A stretch of DNA of 64,000 bases from Botryosphaeria dothidea (lineage: Eukaryota; Ascomycota; Dothideomycetes; Botryosphaeriales; Botryosphaeriaceae), in assembly GCA_011503125.2 (NCBI GenBank), contig WWBZ02000016.1, forward strand, positions 1,240,001 to 1,304,000, written 5' to 3'. The notes below the pieces were generated by a model. It ran no database searches and was not told the origin of the DNA. It saw only the letters and a program-made list of their open reading frames with translations. The translations under genes were made by a program, and so were the position numbers. Below are positions 47,905 through 58,501 of the stretch, piece by piece (positions within the stretch are counted from its first letter, which is position 1; every line of letters starts with the position of its first letter).

Positions 47905-49112
47905 TCACACCTCCTCCGGCGGCGTCATCATGCCGCCCTCCATCACCGCCCCTCCCTCGCCAATAGGCACCCTCATCAAACCCCTTTCCCCATCCTTCCC
48001 CAAGCCCAGCAAAAACGCCATCACCACCTCCGCCGCCCACTCGGCATCATCATCGGCATCCACATCTTTCAGCACCTCCCTAATACTCTCCTCCCCCCAA
48101 CCCTTCCCAAACACCTTGATCGTCTCGCCGTTCACAAACCGATCGAACTCAAAGTGCCCCTGCAGCGTGAACACCCGGCCCTGCGCCGCCTCGTACACGC
48201 CCTGGACCGCGCAGCGCGGCGTGCCGCCCATGACGCACCACCGCGCACCCGCCTCCCGCGGCATGACGACGTGGTCCGCGTGCACCATCTGCAGGCGCAG
48301 GACGTCCCCGCGCTTCGCCGACGGCAGCGCGCGGACGTCGACGGGGAAGGCGCGCAGGAAGGCGGGGGAGAGGGCGATGGGCAGCACGCCGAGCTCCCAG
48401 CCGGCGGCGTTCTTGGTGACGACGTCGGCGGGCGGGACGGCGGGGGAGGAGAGGAGCGCGGAGCACAGGATCTGGTGGCCGAAGCAGGAGCCGAAGAATT
48501 TGGTGTGGGGGCGGGTGGTGAAGGCGGTGCGGATCCAGGCCTCGAGGGTGGTGATCCAGCTGGTTGGGGGAGGGGTTTGTTAGTTTCTCTGTGGTCGGGG
48601 AAGAGTTTGGAAAGTTGCGTGAAGGAATGGCACGGGGAAGTGTCGCACGTGTGAGTGGCAGTATGGTTGGGTGTGGAAGCATTCGATTGGATGCATGTAG
48701 TCCGGAAACCGAATTGCGTTCAAGTCCAGACGAATGCTTCCACACCCAATCACGATGGCACAGGTAGTTGTAGTACCTCAGAGGTCTATCCGAGAACAGG
48801 AGTGAGAAGAGTGGGGAACGAGAAGGCAACTTACGGGTCAGTATCATAAGCTGAAGCTGCGGACCCGCTGATTACGAAGGCGTCAAAAGGTGCGATGTCG
48901 GGAGGATAGTCTCCCTGAACGACATTGTACGTGGCCCACTGAACTTTTGGAAGGGGCTGAGTGGCAAATAGAGTGGTCTTGGAGAGGCGGACCAGAGCCG
49001 CTTCCAGAAGCTGTTGGAAGATGGTGCTGTAGAGACCACGGGTGCTGAGCACAGAGGGAACCGGAGTGTCTGTGTCAATGAGGGCAATATTGATGGTCTG
49101 AGGAGTGGCCAT
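47905..49112 (-). CDS. Class I glutamine amidotransferase-like protein
   Basis: Two exons, 49112-48835 and 48559-47905, give 310 residues. The single 275-nt intron (GTAAGT...CCAG, phase 2) is five times the usual size here because it contains a foldback element (48667-48749). The GATase1 triad is visible: nucleophile Cys118 in FFGSCFGHQ and the His/Glu pair in LQGHFEFD. FVISGSAASAYD earlier gives the typical Gly-rich turn. Free-standing GATase1 proteins of this type in fungi are related to yeast YLR126C/GMP-synthase-like domains and may hydrolyse glutamine or gamma-glutamyl compounds. Partner synthetase not seen. The start at 49112 (MATPQTINIAL) is favoured over the in-frame ATG at 49364, which would add an unrelated basic stretch. 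Confidence 0.92.
48667..48749. mobile_element. MITE-like foldback element, copy 2, inside an intron
   Basis: Perfect 19-bp inverted repeat: TTGGGTGTGGAAGCATTCG at 48667-48685 against 48731-48749, total 83 bp. The inner GTGGAAGCATTCG is identical to both arms of the element at 10995-11065, and the right arm continues TCTGGA where the other element has TCCGGA. It sits in the GATase intron, 85 nt from the donor and 107 nt from the acceptor, so splicing signals are untouched. A target duplication is not clear. Confidence 0.72.
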
Positions 49113-50004
49113 TTCTCTCTGGAAGCTAGTGTATCTGTTCACGCTCGTCGGAGTTTGATGTTGGAATGAGAAAGGAAGCGGAGGGAGAGAACAGGGACGT
49201 TTGATGGAGAAGTGGCAGAGTGGGGTGGAGAAGGCAGTGAGAGATGGCTTGCTGGTTTCTGAGGAAAATTTCAGGAGGGGTTCAAATAGAAGAGGCGGGA
49301 CAAGCGATTTCGGGATGCTGGACATGAGTTGGTGTAGCTCTGAGACAGCTATCAACACTTTCATTACGTGAGGATATCCTCGACCCTAAGCCGAATTCTG
49401 TAAAATGATCCCGTATGTTCCCGATGATCTCTAGAGGTAACTGGGTGGTGTTGAAGCCGCAGTTGAGCATAAGTAACCCTGAAATCGCCATTTCGATGGC
49501 AACACGGACAGTTCCACCACCAGAACGTATTGAAGAGGCGATATCGACTATGGTGGTGGTGGCAGCGGTAGTCGAGAAGACGCTGATAAGATATCTCGGG
49601 AACTTCGCTCCGATGACCGGCGGTCCCGAGCTCGGACTTCAGGCCAAGAGTCATCCCATCGCCTGCCTCCATCCCGCCTCAATGTACGGATTGCGACAAG
49701 CTGGTGGAGGAGGAGGAAACGGTGTGTCCGAGATGCATGTGTGGCGGTGGAGTCGACGGAGCGAGATCCTGACTCTGCAAGGCATTTCCATTACGTCTGG
49801 GGAACCCTCCGGGATTAGCAGAGATCAGCGCCCGCCAATGCTTGTCGTGGACTCTGCATCAAATCAGAAGTATTACCATTCAAATAGAAACTCTCCAGAG
49901 CTACCGAAAGAGGGGTATTGATAGCCACTTAACGCTGCCAGCCCGGTCCGACCCTTCCATTTAACCCACACGTAATGAAAATAAGAAGGCCCTTTTGCTC
50001 TTCA
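49113..50004. other. Intergenic, nothing recognised
   Basis: Promoter side of the amidotransferase gene and 3' side of the annexin gene. A minus-strand frame at 49364-49672 (WWWNCPCCHRNGDF) was considered and not accepted. Confidence 0.45.
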
Positions 50005-52285
50005 CTACCGTCCCGTGCCCGTGCCTATGTCGCACAACGCAATGCAGAACTCGCGGAAATCACCCTTCGTGGCATCCTCAATGTCGTCCTCTATGTACCG
50101 GCCGTATTTCTCCCGGTAGTCAAGTTTCACCCTCCGCAGATGCAGCTTGTCCCAATGCAGCCGTACCAGGCGCGAGATGAGCAACTCGTAGCGATGCTGA
50201 CGCTCGTGACGAGACGTATCCCGGTCATTGCTTGAATCCATAAGATCGGTGAGTGCGTGGTGCAGGAGCATTGCATCGCGGGCTGGCTTGTTGATTACGC
50301 CATTGAGAATATGAGCGCAGACCTCACCCTGCAAATTGGTCAGTTTGACGTAAGTCGAAACATACGTATCCACGTAGATTCGCGCGATGACATCCGATAG
50401 ATTAACGAGGCCGCCAAAGGGACCGAAATGCGGAATCAAAGGAGAAATGTAGACTCACCACAAGGTTGTTGCTCTTCCGTAAAACATCCTTAGCGAAGTT
50501 GCCCTGGTATTTCCGCTTATACACCTCCAAGCACTCTCGAAGATGAGCGTCACTCCTCATGCATACAATCTTCAGAATGTCTGATTCGCCGCCCTCCCTA
50601 GCTCTGACTGCATCATACATCTCGTCTACGTCTCTGTTCCTGTCCTCCAGTGACCAAACTTCACCTTCCTCCTGGCGGCGGGCAGCAAGAGCGGTCAAGA
50701 CAGCCATGCGGAACTTGTCCTTCTTGAGCTCTGTCTCCATGCAGCGGATTAGATCATCACCATAGCGTTTGTCCTTGAAAGAGTCGATGATCTCGTGGAT
50801 TTCATAATTGGAACGGCCCATCAGAGACTCAATGAGGAGCTCTCGCTTAGAATTGTTGCCTTGATACCAGTAGTTCGCCCAGTATGATTCACTTTCCCAG
50901 CGACCAAGTGCAGTGATGTGACAGATTTTGCCGAAGTTAGAGCTGGGCAGCTTCATCTTGATGTGTTTGGCCAAATTGACGCCGCGGCCCTGCACCTTGC
51001 AGACTCGCTTGTATTCGTTGCGGAGCTCCATGAGCTGGTCATGTGAGAGTGCTGGAAGAATGTCGATCAGTACGTCAGCGTCTGGGTCCCGTGGGGTGAG
51101 GGCCTTGAGAATGGCGCTTGCGTCCTCCTCCGCGTCGTAGATCTTGACACGTTTACCAGCCTTCTCTTTTTCTTTCTCCCGGCGGTCGTCCCGGACTCTG
51201 GACCGAGACCTTTCTCTGTCTTTCTTGGACGAGCTCACGGTGAGGCTTGAAGAGTGACCATGAGATGTGTTCGATGAGCTCCGGTGCCTGTGCTTCTTGT
51301 GCTTCTTTTCCTCACGCGCATCCAATGGCGGGAGCTCGTCCAAGTCGTCATCCAACGGGCGCATGATAGGACTCGGCATTGGGCTTATGGACTGGTAAGT
51401 TCCGTGGTACGCCTCCAACAACGGGCTTCCTGGAGGGAGACCGCTTCCTTCCGCACCAGGATAAGCTCCAGGAATGATGGGCTGTAAAGTAGGCCTGGTT
51501 CCAGTGTTGACGGCGAGTCTGTCCATACGTGGCGCCAGTCCTGGCGACGGAGGGGCGCCGAGCTTTCCTCCACCAGGCTTGACTTCGACAATCCTCGCAT
51601 TATCAGCCCCATAGGCAAGGTGCGGATCAAATTTGTCGGTCTTCTTCGATGGTGGAGGACCCGAAGGTGGTGGAGGGAAATACTGCTGCGGGTTTGGCAT
51701 AGCCATCACATTTTGGGTAGGTGAGGTGACAGAGGAAGACGAGTATCTGTGGGCGAGTGGAGGCGGAGGAGGATACTGCTGCGCATTCTGAGAAGTGATG
51801 GGTCTCGAAGTGTACTTGATTCCTTCTGGCTGTGAGTACTGATAGCCAGCGGCCTGCTGCTGATACGGGGCTCTGGGGGGCTGCTGCGGCGCGGCGCTGT
51901 TCACTGGTGCGGCTGTGTAATTCCACTGCTGCTGAGCGCCGGCGGCGGCGGGCGAGACGTATCCCGGTCGCTCGTGTGGGGGCAGGTCTGTATAGCCTCC
52001 CATTGTATAGGCCTCCATGTTGGCTGGTGGTTGCTGGTGCTGGAACGCTGGCGCGCCCTGGAGATAGGGCGGGTTGGTCGCGTAGGACGAGAGACCCGGC
52101 TGCCTGACCTCGTACTGCGGGGTCGTGGATGACGGTTGGGCGTCGGCATAGCTGCTGGTCAGCCTGGGATCAGTCGCAAATGCTGGGCCCTCATCGAGGC
52201 GGTTGCGCGATCTCGACCTCTCGCGCGCGCGGCCGGGCGACTTGCTGCGCGAGCGCGAGGAGCGGTTGTCCGGACGCAGCGACAT
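50005..52285 (-). CDS. Annexin with long disordered N-terminus
   Basis: Two exons, 52285-50459 and 50328-50005, with a 130-nt phase-0 intron (GTGAGT...TGCAG), give 716 residues. Residues 1-400 are low-complexity: an Arg/Ser-rich start (SRSRSKSPGRARERSRSR), Pro/Gln/Tyr-rich tracts as in prion-like or ALG-2-binding annexin tails, and a basic stretch before the core. The core (about 410-716) shows four degenerate annexin repeats, with KVQGRGVNLAKHIK, SLMGRSNYEIHEI, SDAHLRECLEVYKRKY and a final HYELLISRLVRLHWDK. Annexins bind acidic membranes, usually with Ca2+. The Ca2+ loops here are poorly conserved, so calcium dependence is doubtful. This fits the fungal annexin C clade with extended N-termini. 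Confidence 0.93.
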
Positions 52286-53612
52286 GAGCGCTGATGATAG
52301 GCGGCGGGGCTGTGGCGCGCGACAAGGCTGGCTGTTTGGGAAGGGCGCGGCGCACGTCAGCAGCTGTGTTCGCCTGAATTGAGTCTCTTGTGCTGCGGGC
52401 AAGAGCAACACAGTGCTACAAGAAAAGATCTACTCCGTAGTGCGCGCTTGTGCGCGTGCAGGAAAGCGCAGGAAATGCGATGGCTGGTGTCAGCCGCAGT
52501 CACACGCGGACGTGGGAGCCGCTTTGGCCCCCAATCCTGTCAGGCCGCACATGTCCGGCAAAGACAGACAGCAGAGCAGACGCACACATGCACGCAGACG
52601 CAAGAACGCGGAGGCGAGGGATGAGCGGTGCGGAGGCCACGCGGGGAAGAGCAGGAAACAGCAAGTTTGGACGAAGTGTGGGAGGAGATGGGCGGTCGGA
52701 CGTCTTAACCAGGCAGCACAGCTCCGCACAGTTCTGCTCTGCTGGGGCGCTGGAACATGGGCCATCGTCAGACCTGCGAGCACAGCGGCGTCATCAGCAG
52801 CGCTCCACACCGTCGCTGGACGCCGGAGCTAGAGGAGCAAACAAATGGCGCACGCATCAACAACGGCCTTCGCTCCGGAGCAGAAAATCGGGCCTTCGCG
52901 CCATCCTCACGCGCCAGAGCCTCCCAACGACGCTATCGCGCTGGAGCCAGGCACCGCGTCCGACCGCCTTCCTTATCACGCCAACGGGAGCTATCCGGAC
53001 GGCGTCGAACGACTTTTTCTCGGAGCCGCCTGCCCAGCAGCCCGCTGCCAAAAGTCTTCGCTCCGGGCGGCATCTCGGCTCGGTTGCTTCAGGCACGCAC
53101 TCGCGCGAGAACGCCGGCCATCCACCCTGCTAGGGCGGGCGCAGCGGTGTTTTTGACGCACTCATTGCCACATCCGGCATGCGGGTGCTGAGGCATGTGG
53201 AGCAGCCAGCGCGGAACGGGGAGGGATGTGAGAGGGCAATCCTTGGCTAAGCATATGCAACCTTGCAGGACCCTGAAGCTCCATCTCAGCAGTCAGATGT
53301 TCCGCCCTGCACGCCTGCTCCCTAAAATAAAAAACCACGCGCCGTTCGTTCGCCGTCCGAGCACCTTCACTCCATTTCACACCACCCACGTTGCTGGCCG
53401 GCCCCACGTCTCATTTGCTGTGACGAGGCTTCCATGCATGCCTCTGTCCTCAATTAAAGCCATTAGCTTCTCTCGAATCTTTCTCCATGTTCATTCTTTT
53501 CCTAGAATCAACTTTCCTTGAACCTCAACAACGCGTCTTACGTGTGCCTGAACACGTCCATATTTAGAAGACAGACCTCCACCTCCCGAGCAGACCTCCC
53601 GAACCGCCCAAC
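52286..53612. other. Divergent intergenic region
   Basis: Between the annexin and F-box-like start codons. Several overlapping GC-rich frames (52450-53156) lack motifs and coding bias. A CCTAAAATAAAAAACC stretch at about 53321 could be a promoter element of the plus-strand gene. Confidence 0.45.
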
Positions 53613-54659
53613 ATGCCGGTATCCTTCCTCTCCCTCCCGGGCGAGATCCGCAACCGCATCTACGCCTACTCGCTCACCACCGACTCGCCCATCACCGACG
53701 CCAACTCCCTCGCCGCCACGCCCGCCAAATCTCCAGCCTCGTCGCCCACGAAGGAAAAGTCCGACCCCCTCGCCGCCACCCGGACGCCTCTACCGCAAAC
53801 ACCACACCACACCATCCCGGCCCTGGGCACCGGCCTGCTGCGCACCTCGCGCCTCATCCACGCCGAGGCCCCCGTCTCGCTGCTGTACGCTCGCAACACC
53901 TTCCGCTTCACCAGCGTGACGCACTGCCAGACGTTCCTGCTGTCGCTGCCGCCCTGGCTGCGCACCCGCGTCCACGACATCGAGATCGACGTCCGCGACA
54001 TCTCGCCCTCGCCGCTGCCCGCCCCGGAGGCCCCCGGCGCCGGCATCAACAGGGAGTGGCCCCAGTACCTGTCCTGGCGGCCCGTCTCCACCGCCCAGCT
54101 GGGCTCCCTGCGCGTCGACGCCCCCGGCCTGAAGGTCCTGCGGCTCGATTTCAGCGGCTGGCCGAGGGCCCGCCTCAGCAGACGCCATCTGTGGGATATT
54201 CTGCGGCGGCTGCTGCACAATGTCGATGGGTTGGAGCGCGTCGTATTGAAGGGTTGCTTCGCCGCGGGGACGGCCATGGAGCGACGCGAGCCCTGGGACC
54301 CGGCGTACTATGTGGGGACTGATGAGGTTACTACCGAAGGTCTTGTGGAGCGCATGTGGGGCACGGTGAAGGGGTCGGGCAAGGGCAAAGAGGGGAAGCT
54401 CGACGAGGGCAAGGTCGTGCGCTGGGAGCGCGACGCCGACGGCAACATCGCGCTGGAAGTTGTGTCGTTGGCTTATCTATCTAAGGCGCGGAGCGCTGGC
54501 GGATACTGTGGAGAAAAGAAGGTCCAGCTCGTTGCCCGCCAGACTTCCTCCGACCCTTGGCCCACCTGCGGCGCCTGCACCTACGAGGAGTACGTCCACC
54601 GGAAAGATCCCGCCTGGTTCTCGCCTTCTCGCCACATCAATCCCAACTTCTACGTATAA
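53613..54659 (+). CDS. F-box/2EXR-like domain protein
   Basis: Single exon of 348 residues. It begins MPVSFLSLPGEIRNRIYAYSL, the LPxEIRNxIYxY start of the F-box-like/2EXR modules that are very common in moulds. A Pro/Ala-rich insert follows at about 33-65, then GLLRTSRLIHAEAPVSLLYARNTFRF, the second family block. The rest forms an alpha/beta region. The C-terminus has CGACTYEEYVHRKDP. Function unknown; likely a protein-interaction scaffold. The last 23 bp of the CDS overlap the last codons of GPI2 on the other strand. Confidence 0.88.
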   Translation: MPVSFLSLPGEIRNRIYAYSLTTDSPITDANSLAATPAKSPASSPTKEKSDPLAATRTPLPQTPHHTIPALGTGLLRTSRLIHAEAPVSLLYARNTFRFTSVTHCQTFLLSLPPWLRTRVHDIEIDVRDISPSPLPAPEAPGAGINREWPQYLSWRPVSTAQLGSLRVDAPGLKVLRLDFSGWPRARLSRRHLWDILRRLLHNVDGLERVVLKGCFAAGTAMERREPWDPAYYVGTDEVTTEGLVERMWGTVKGSGKGKEGKLDEGKVVRWERDADGNIALEVVSLAYLSKARSAGGYCGEKKVQLVARQTSSDPWPTCGACTYEEYVHRKDPAWFSPSRHINPNFYV

Positions 54660-56723
54660 CCGGCCGCGCCGGATCCCACGGCCCATGGATTTCGTTTTTG
54701 TACTTCTGTAGGCCGATGAGCCACCAGCTGCAGATGCCCATGACAAGTCCTGTCAGAAAACTGCCTAGGATGGCTCCTGTTATTGCAGCCCTCAGCCCTC
54801 CACCTGAAACAGCCATGCTCAAGCCCGCGCCTGCGCTCATGACGAGAAAGATCGCGAGTAGAAGGTGTCCGCGCCATGAGACATGCCGCAGGTGTCGTCG
54901 AAAGACGGGAAACAACCCGAACACCTCGATTGAGAAGAGCATGAATGAGAAGACGTCGGTGGTCGATTCAAGCCGCGACGCCAGCACCGTCGCCGCCATG
55001 ATAGCGGCGTTGGTGGACAGAGAGGCTGGGAATCTGCAAGCAGTTTCGTTAACTCTCGGTGATCTTTTTTTTGTTGCATGTTTCTTTATACCCGCAGAAC
55101 GGATATAGACGAAGTTATAGACATAGATGATACACGGCTTTCGGAATAGACTTATAGAGGCTTTCGGTCAGGATTGAAAGAACTTACTTTGCACCAACTC
55201 CTCCGCCGTAATCGAAAAAGGAAATGTTGATGATCGTTAAGAAACTGGTCATGGCCCAGATCGAGTCGCTGGTCGTTGATTTCGTTAATGATTTGAGAAT
55301 GGGGCTCAGCCCTAGCAGTACGCAGTAAATAAGGACGGCGGACTTGATGGTAGCCCAACGTCTCTGATTTCGTGGGGACATCGGTTCTCCATGCGGGGGC
55401 TGGGATGCCGTTGCGAACGTGGAGTCGCCTGTAGGATGGCCGGTCGAGATTGCAGACACCGCTGATCCGTTCGATACGACTGACGCCAGACTTCCTCCTC
55501 TGGAATGTCCTTGCCTGGCTCCAGGAGTATTTGCATTGGGGAGCAGCAGCCCCAAGCCCGTAGAACTCTGTCCTGCAGCAGCAGCGGAGCTTGCAGAACT
55601 CGTACTGCTTGTTCCATCCTCCGCGAGACCACCATCATTTCTCGCCGCTTCAGCGGCCGCCATAGAAAGTGCTGCAGCCGTAGCTGCCATTTCCATTTCT
55701 TCTTCCTTCGACACCCAGTAATCCCAGAGCAGCCAGCCTAGCACTGTGCCAGCACTCCCGGCAGAAACTACCATGAAAGGCGTTACCCGATTCTGGGTAA
55801 TGCCAGAGAAGCATGATATCCAAATAGCTACCGACATGACATGTTGTACAATGACGGTTGAATCAGTGACCAGAGGCCAGAATTCGTACGGTTGGAGACG
55901 GGGATTGCGTTGGAGATGATCGAGAAAGGTCTCTTCGTCGGTGTAGTTATCCGGATCTATGTCCCCACAACAACAACGTCAGTATCCTACGTCCAATTGG
56001 TGCCCAGACAGAGTGTGAGAGAGCCCACGAAGAAGAACTTCGCAGATGCGCACGCATCACCGCAACCACAAGCAACAACGACACCAAGCCACAACAGCAT
56101 CACCTACATCGCGCCCTCCACACCCCCTCCCCACAGGAACACTCCACCACCTTTGCATCATCCCTCACCTCCATGGGACGGCACTCCAGGGTAAGGTCGC
56201 ACTCACATGTCTGCTTCACCCACAACAACTTCTTCCACGCGCCCTTCCGCCGCCTGCTCCCGCTCCTGCCGCGCTCCCTCTCGCGCTTCCGCCGCTGCTC
56301 CATGATCCTGCCCGCCGCCCCGACCGACGACAGCGACTCGCTCCCATTTCCATTGACCGCAACGCTACCGCCGACGGCCGCCACGCCGCCATTCCCCGTC
56401 GACCTGACCGCCAGCTGCTCCTCCGCATCCGCATCCGCATCCGCAAATTGCGACCGCGTAAACGCCCTCCGCGTGGACGCCGGAGGGAAGATTGCCGACT
56501 GCGGCGCGAGGCGCGAGGGATCGGGCGGCGGGAGTCCTTCGGGCGAGCGGTGCGACGACGAGGATTTCTTGGAAGACGGCCGGACGGTCGCGCTGCCCGA
56601 GCTGTGCGTCAACGTGGTGACGGGCGGGTAGGTGGTATCGGTGGGCGAGGGCTCCTCGCTGGCGACGAGCGTCGAGGACACGCCGCCGCCGCTGTCGAAC
56701 GACGAAGCGGATGTGGGTGGCAT
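54637..56723 (-). CDS. GPI2: GPI2/PIG-C subunit of GPI-GlcNAc transferase
   Basis: Three exons, 56723-56207, 55956-55188 and 55033-54637, with introns of 250 and 154 nt, give 560 residues. The first ~155 residues are Ser/Pro-rich and disordered, then WKKLLWVKQTYPDNYTDEE starts the conserved Gpi2 core. The core has about eight membrane segments (SVAIWISCFSGITQ; FMVVSAGSAGTVLGWLLWDYW; IKSAVLIYCVLLGLSPIL; VFSFMLFSIEVFGLFPV) and ends WWLIGLQKYKNEIHGPWDPA. An extended Ser/Ala-rich insert (about 280-350) makes it longer than yeast Gpi2 (280). Gpi2 is part of the ER complex that transfers GlcNAc to phosphatidylinositol, the first step of GPI anchors. The intron-1 phase restores the invariant Tyr-Pro-Asp. 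Its stop lies within the neighbouring gene. Confidence 0.94.
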
Positions 56724-58501
56724 TGGCGCGCGGAAGAAGAAATGGAAGGGAAGAGTTGAAGGGTACGTGGGAAAGGGAGCGGCCGATGGCGTCGCGGCCG
56801 GCGAATGACGTCCCTCAGAGCTCTGCTATGGTCACACGGGCCAAGGCGTGTGTTGCTTGCCGCGCCGGGACGATCGTAAGTGCTTCCTTCCCGCGACGGT
56901 TCGGGTTCGAGATTGTAGGAATGAATCGTGGCCAATAGAGGATTTGAGGGTCTCTCTCTCTCAAAAAAAAGGAAAGGGCAAGCGGTCGAGGGCAAACCAA
57001 TTCTACAGGCGAACCAGTACAGTTCGAGACCCTGAGAGAAAAATGGTCGTGTTTACTGCAAGTTTGGTCCACGACTCGACACGTCGCGGCAACGAATTAA
57101 ATGATCCGCGGCTTCGGCTCAGAAGACTGCAAGTCTCCAGAAGAAGAAAATAAGCGGCAATGTCGTACGTCGCAAAAATTTCGTCAAGCGGTGGAAGCGC
57201 GCGTATGCGGATTTCACATTCAGCGTGATCACCGCCGGCGATCATCACGATAAGCTGTATACCTCGTTTACGATAAAGGCAGCTGGAAAGATGTCCGAGG
57301 AAAGCAACCCTAATATAGACTTCTCTACCTGCAGTAACTACTTTTCTTTACTTGAGGCCATCTAATCGGAATGACTCACGTCTTGAATCTCAGCGGCGGA
57401 AAGAATGCGCGCTGAGAGGAGCGACCTCTACATTTTCATCGTTGATACAAGGTCGGCCACTGCAGGATTGCATTCTTTGGGTGCTAATTGCACCAGACGT
57501 TTGAAAGATCACATTCAAATGAATGCTTTAACTCCGTAGCTATGCTAAATTTGAGCCGACGCCGTGCCCTGCACCAGAAGAAGCAGTCTGTACTATTCTC
57601 ATCGCTGCACGACACCCTAACAGGAATGCCAGCACCGCAGCTTCCAACTGCGCATTCATCATAATGAAACCGATACTCCACAGAAAAGAGCTCGCTTATA
57701 TCAAAAGACGGGCAAATATAGTGCTGGTAGAAGGCAGCGCTGACTAGCCGAGCTGCCATCGTGAAGCACGATCTGTCGTGAGTTTTTCGGCGAGGGAAAG
57801 GCTGGTCAACATAAGCGAAGGAAGGCATTAATTCGGAAGGAAGGCCGGAGGAACTTGGCCACGAATCATCTCTCCCTCACATAATCCACGGCCAAAGATG
57901 CATATAGTTTTTCGCGTAACGCCACATGACCCTCTGGTGGACACTCAATGCACCGAGGCTGTAAGTCATGAAGTGGAAGGCAAGTCATGGCGTGCAGGCA
58001 ATCAGGACTTTTGCCTTCGTGAAGCCAAAGATGGAAGGTGTGTATCGTATTGCGAGCATTTATTGATGATACAATCAATCAGAGTTTCAGATTAAGGAAG
58101 TTATATGTCCCATCGCGTCAGCCTGCATCCTCAGAGAGCTTGCTACTAAGGATACTCTAGCATTTAGTCAACAACGCATAGAAACGGTTGGAACGATGAT
58201 GCTGATCTACCTCCAGTGACAAACGAGTCTCCCACTGCATTCGAAGACGACGTATACTGAGGAGGGAATGAAATGTTACGAGGCGCATGATGCGCTTTGA
58301 GAAGTCACGGACGGCAAAAGGGAAAGAGAAGCGAGACACATGACGGCATAGAGACAATCATGAATGAATGCAAGACTTGTGAGGCCGATGTAGTATGCGT
58401 GGAGGTATCAAAAAGTTGACCAGAACGCTTGCACACACGCCTACCCATGAGAGATGAACATCCAAGCGCGATGCCTCCTCTTAAGTGCTTGGGTACTAGA
58501 A
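56724..58501. other. Intergenic, nothing recognised
   Basis: Promoter side of GPI2 and 3' side of the telobox gene. A CT-rich run followed by poly-A lies at 56953-56971. The AT-richer part (57300-58450) has only short unsupported frames. Confidence 0.5.

Noticed and set aside
49364..49672. Minus-strand frame with WWWNCPCCHRNGDF, resembling a small zinc-ribbon protein
   Set aside because: The cysteine spacing does not complete a second CxxC pair and no intron repairs the frame. It could be a relic but support is too weak.
56426..56449. Hexamer CATCCG repeats read as a microsatellite
   Set aside because: It lies within GPI2 exon 1, where it encodes an Asp-Ala repeat in the disordered leader, so it is coding low complexity.
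56885..56915. GGTTCGGGTTCGAGATT as a possible tRNA B-box
   Set aside because: No matching A-box or acceptor stem was found at tRNA distance on either strand.
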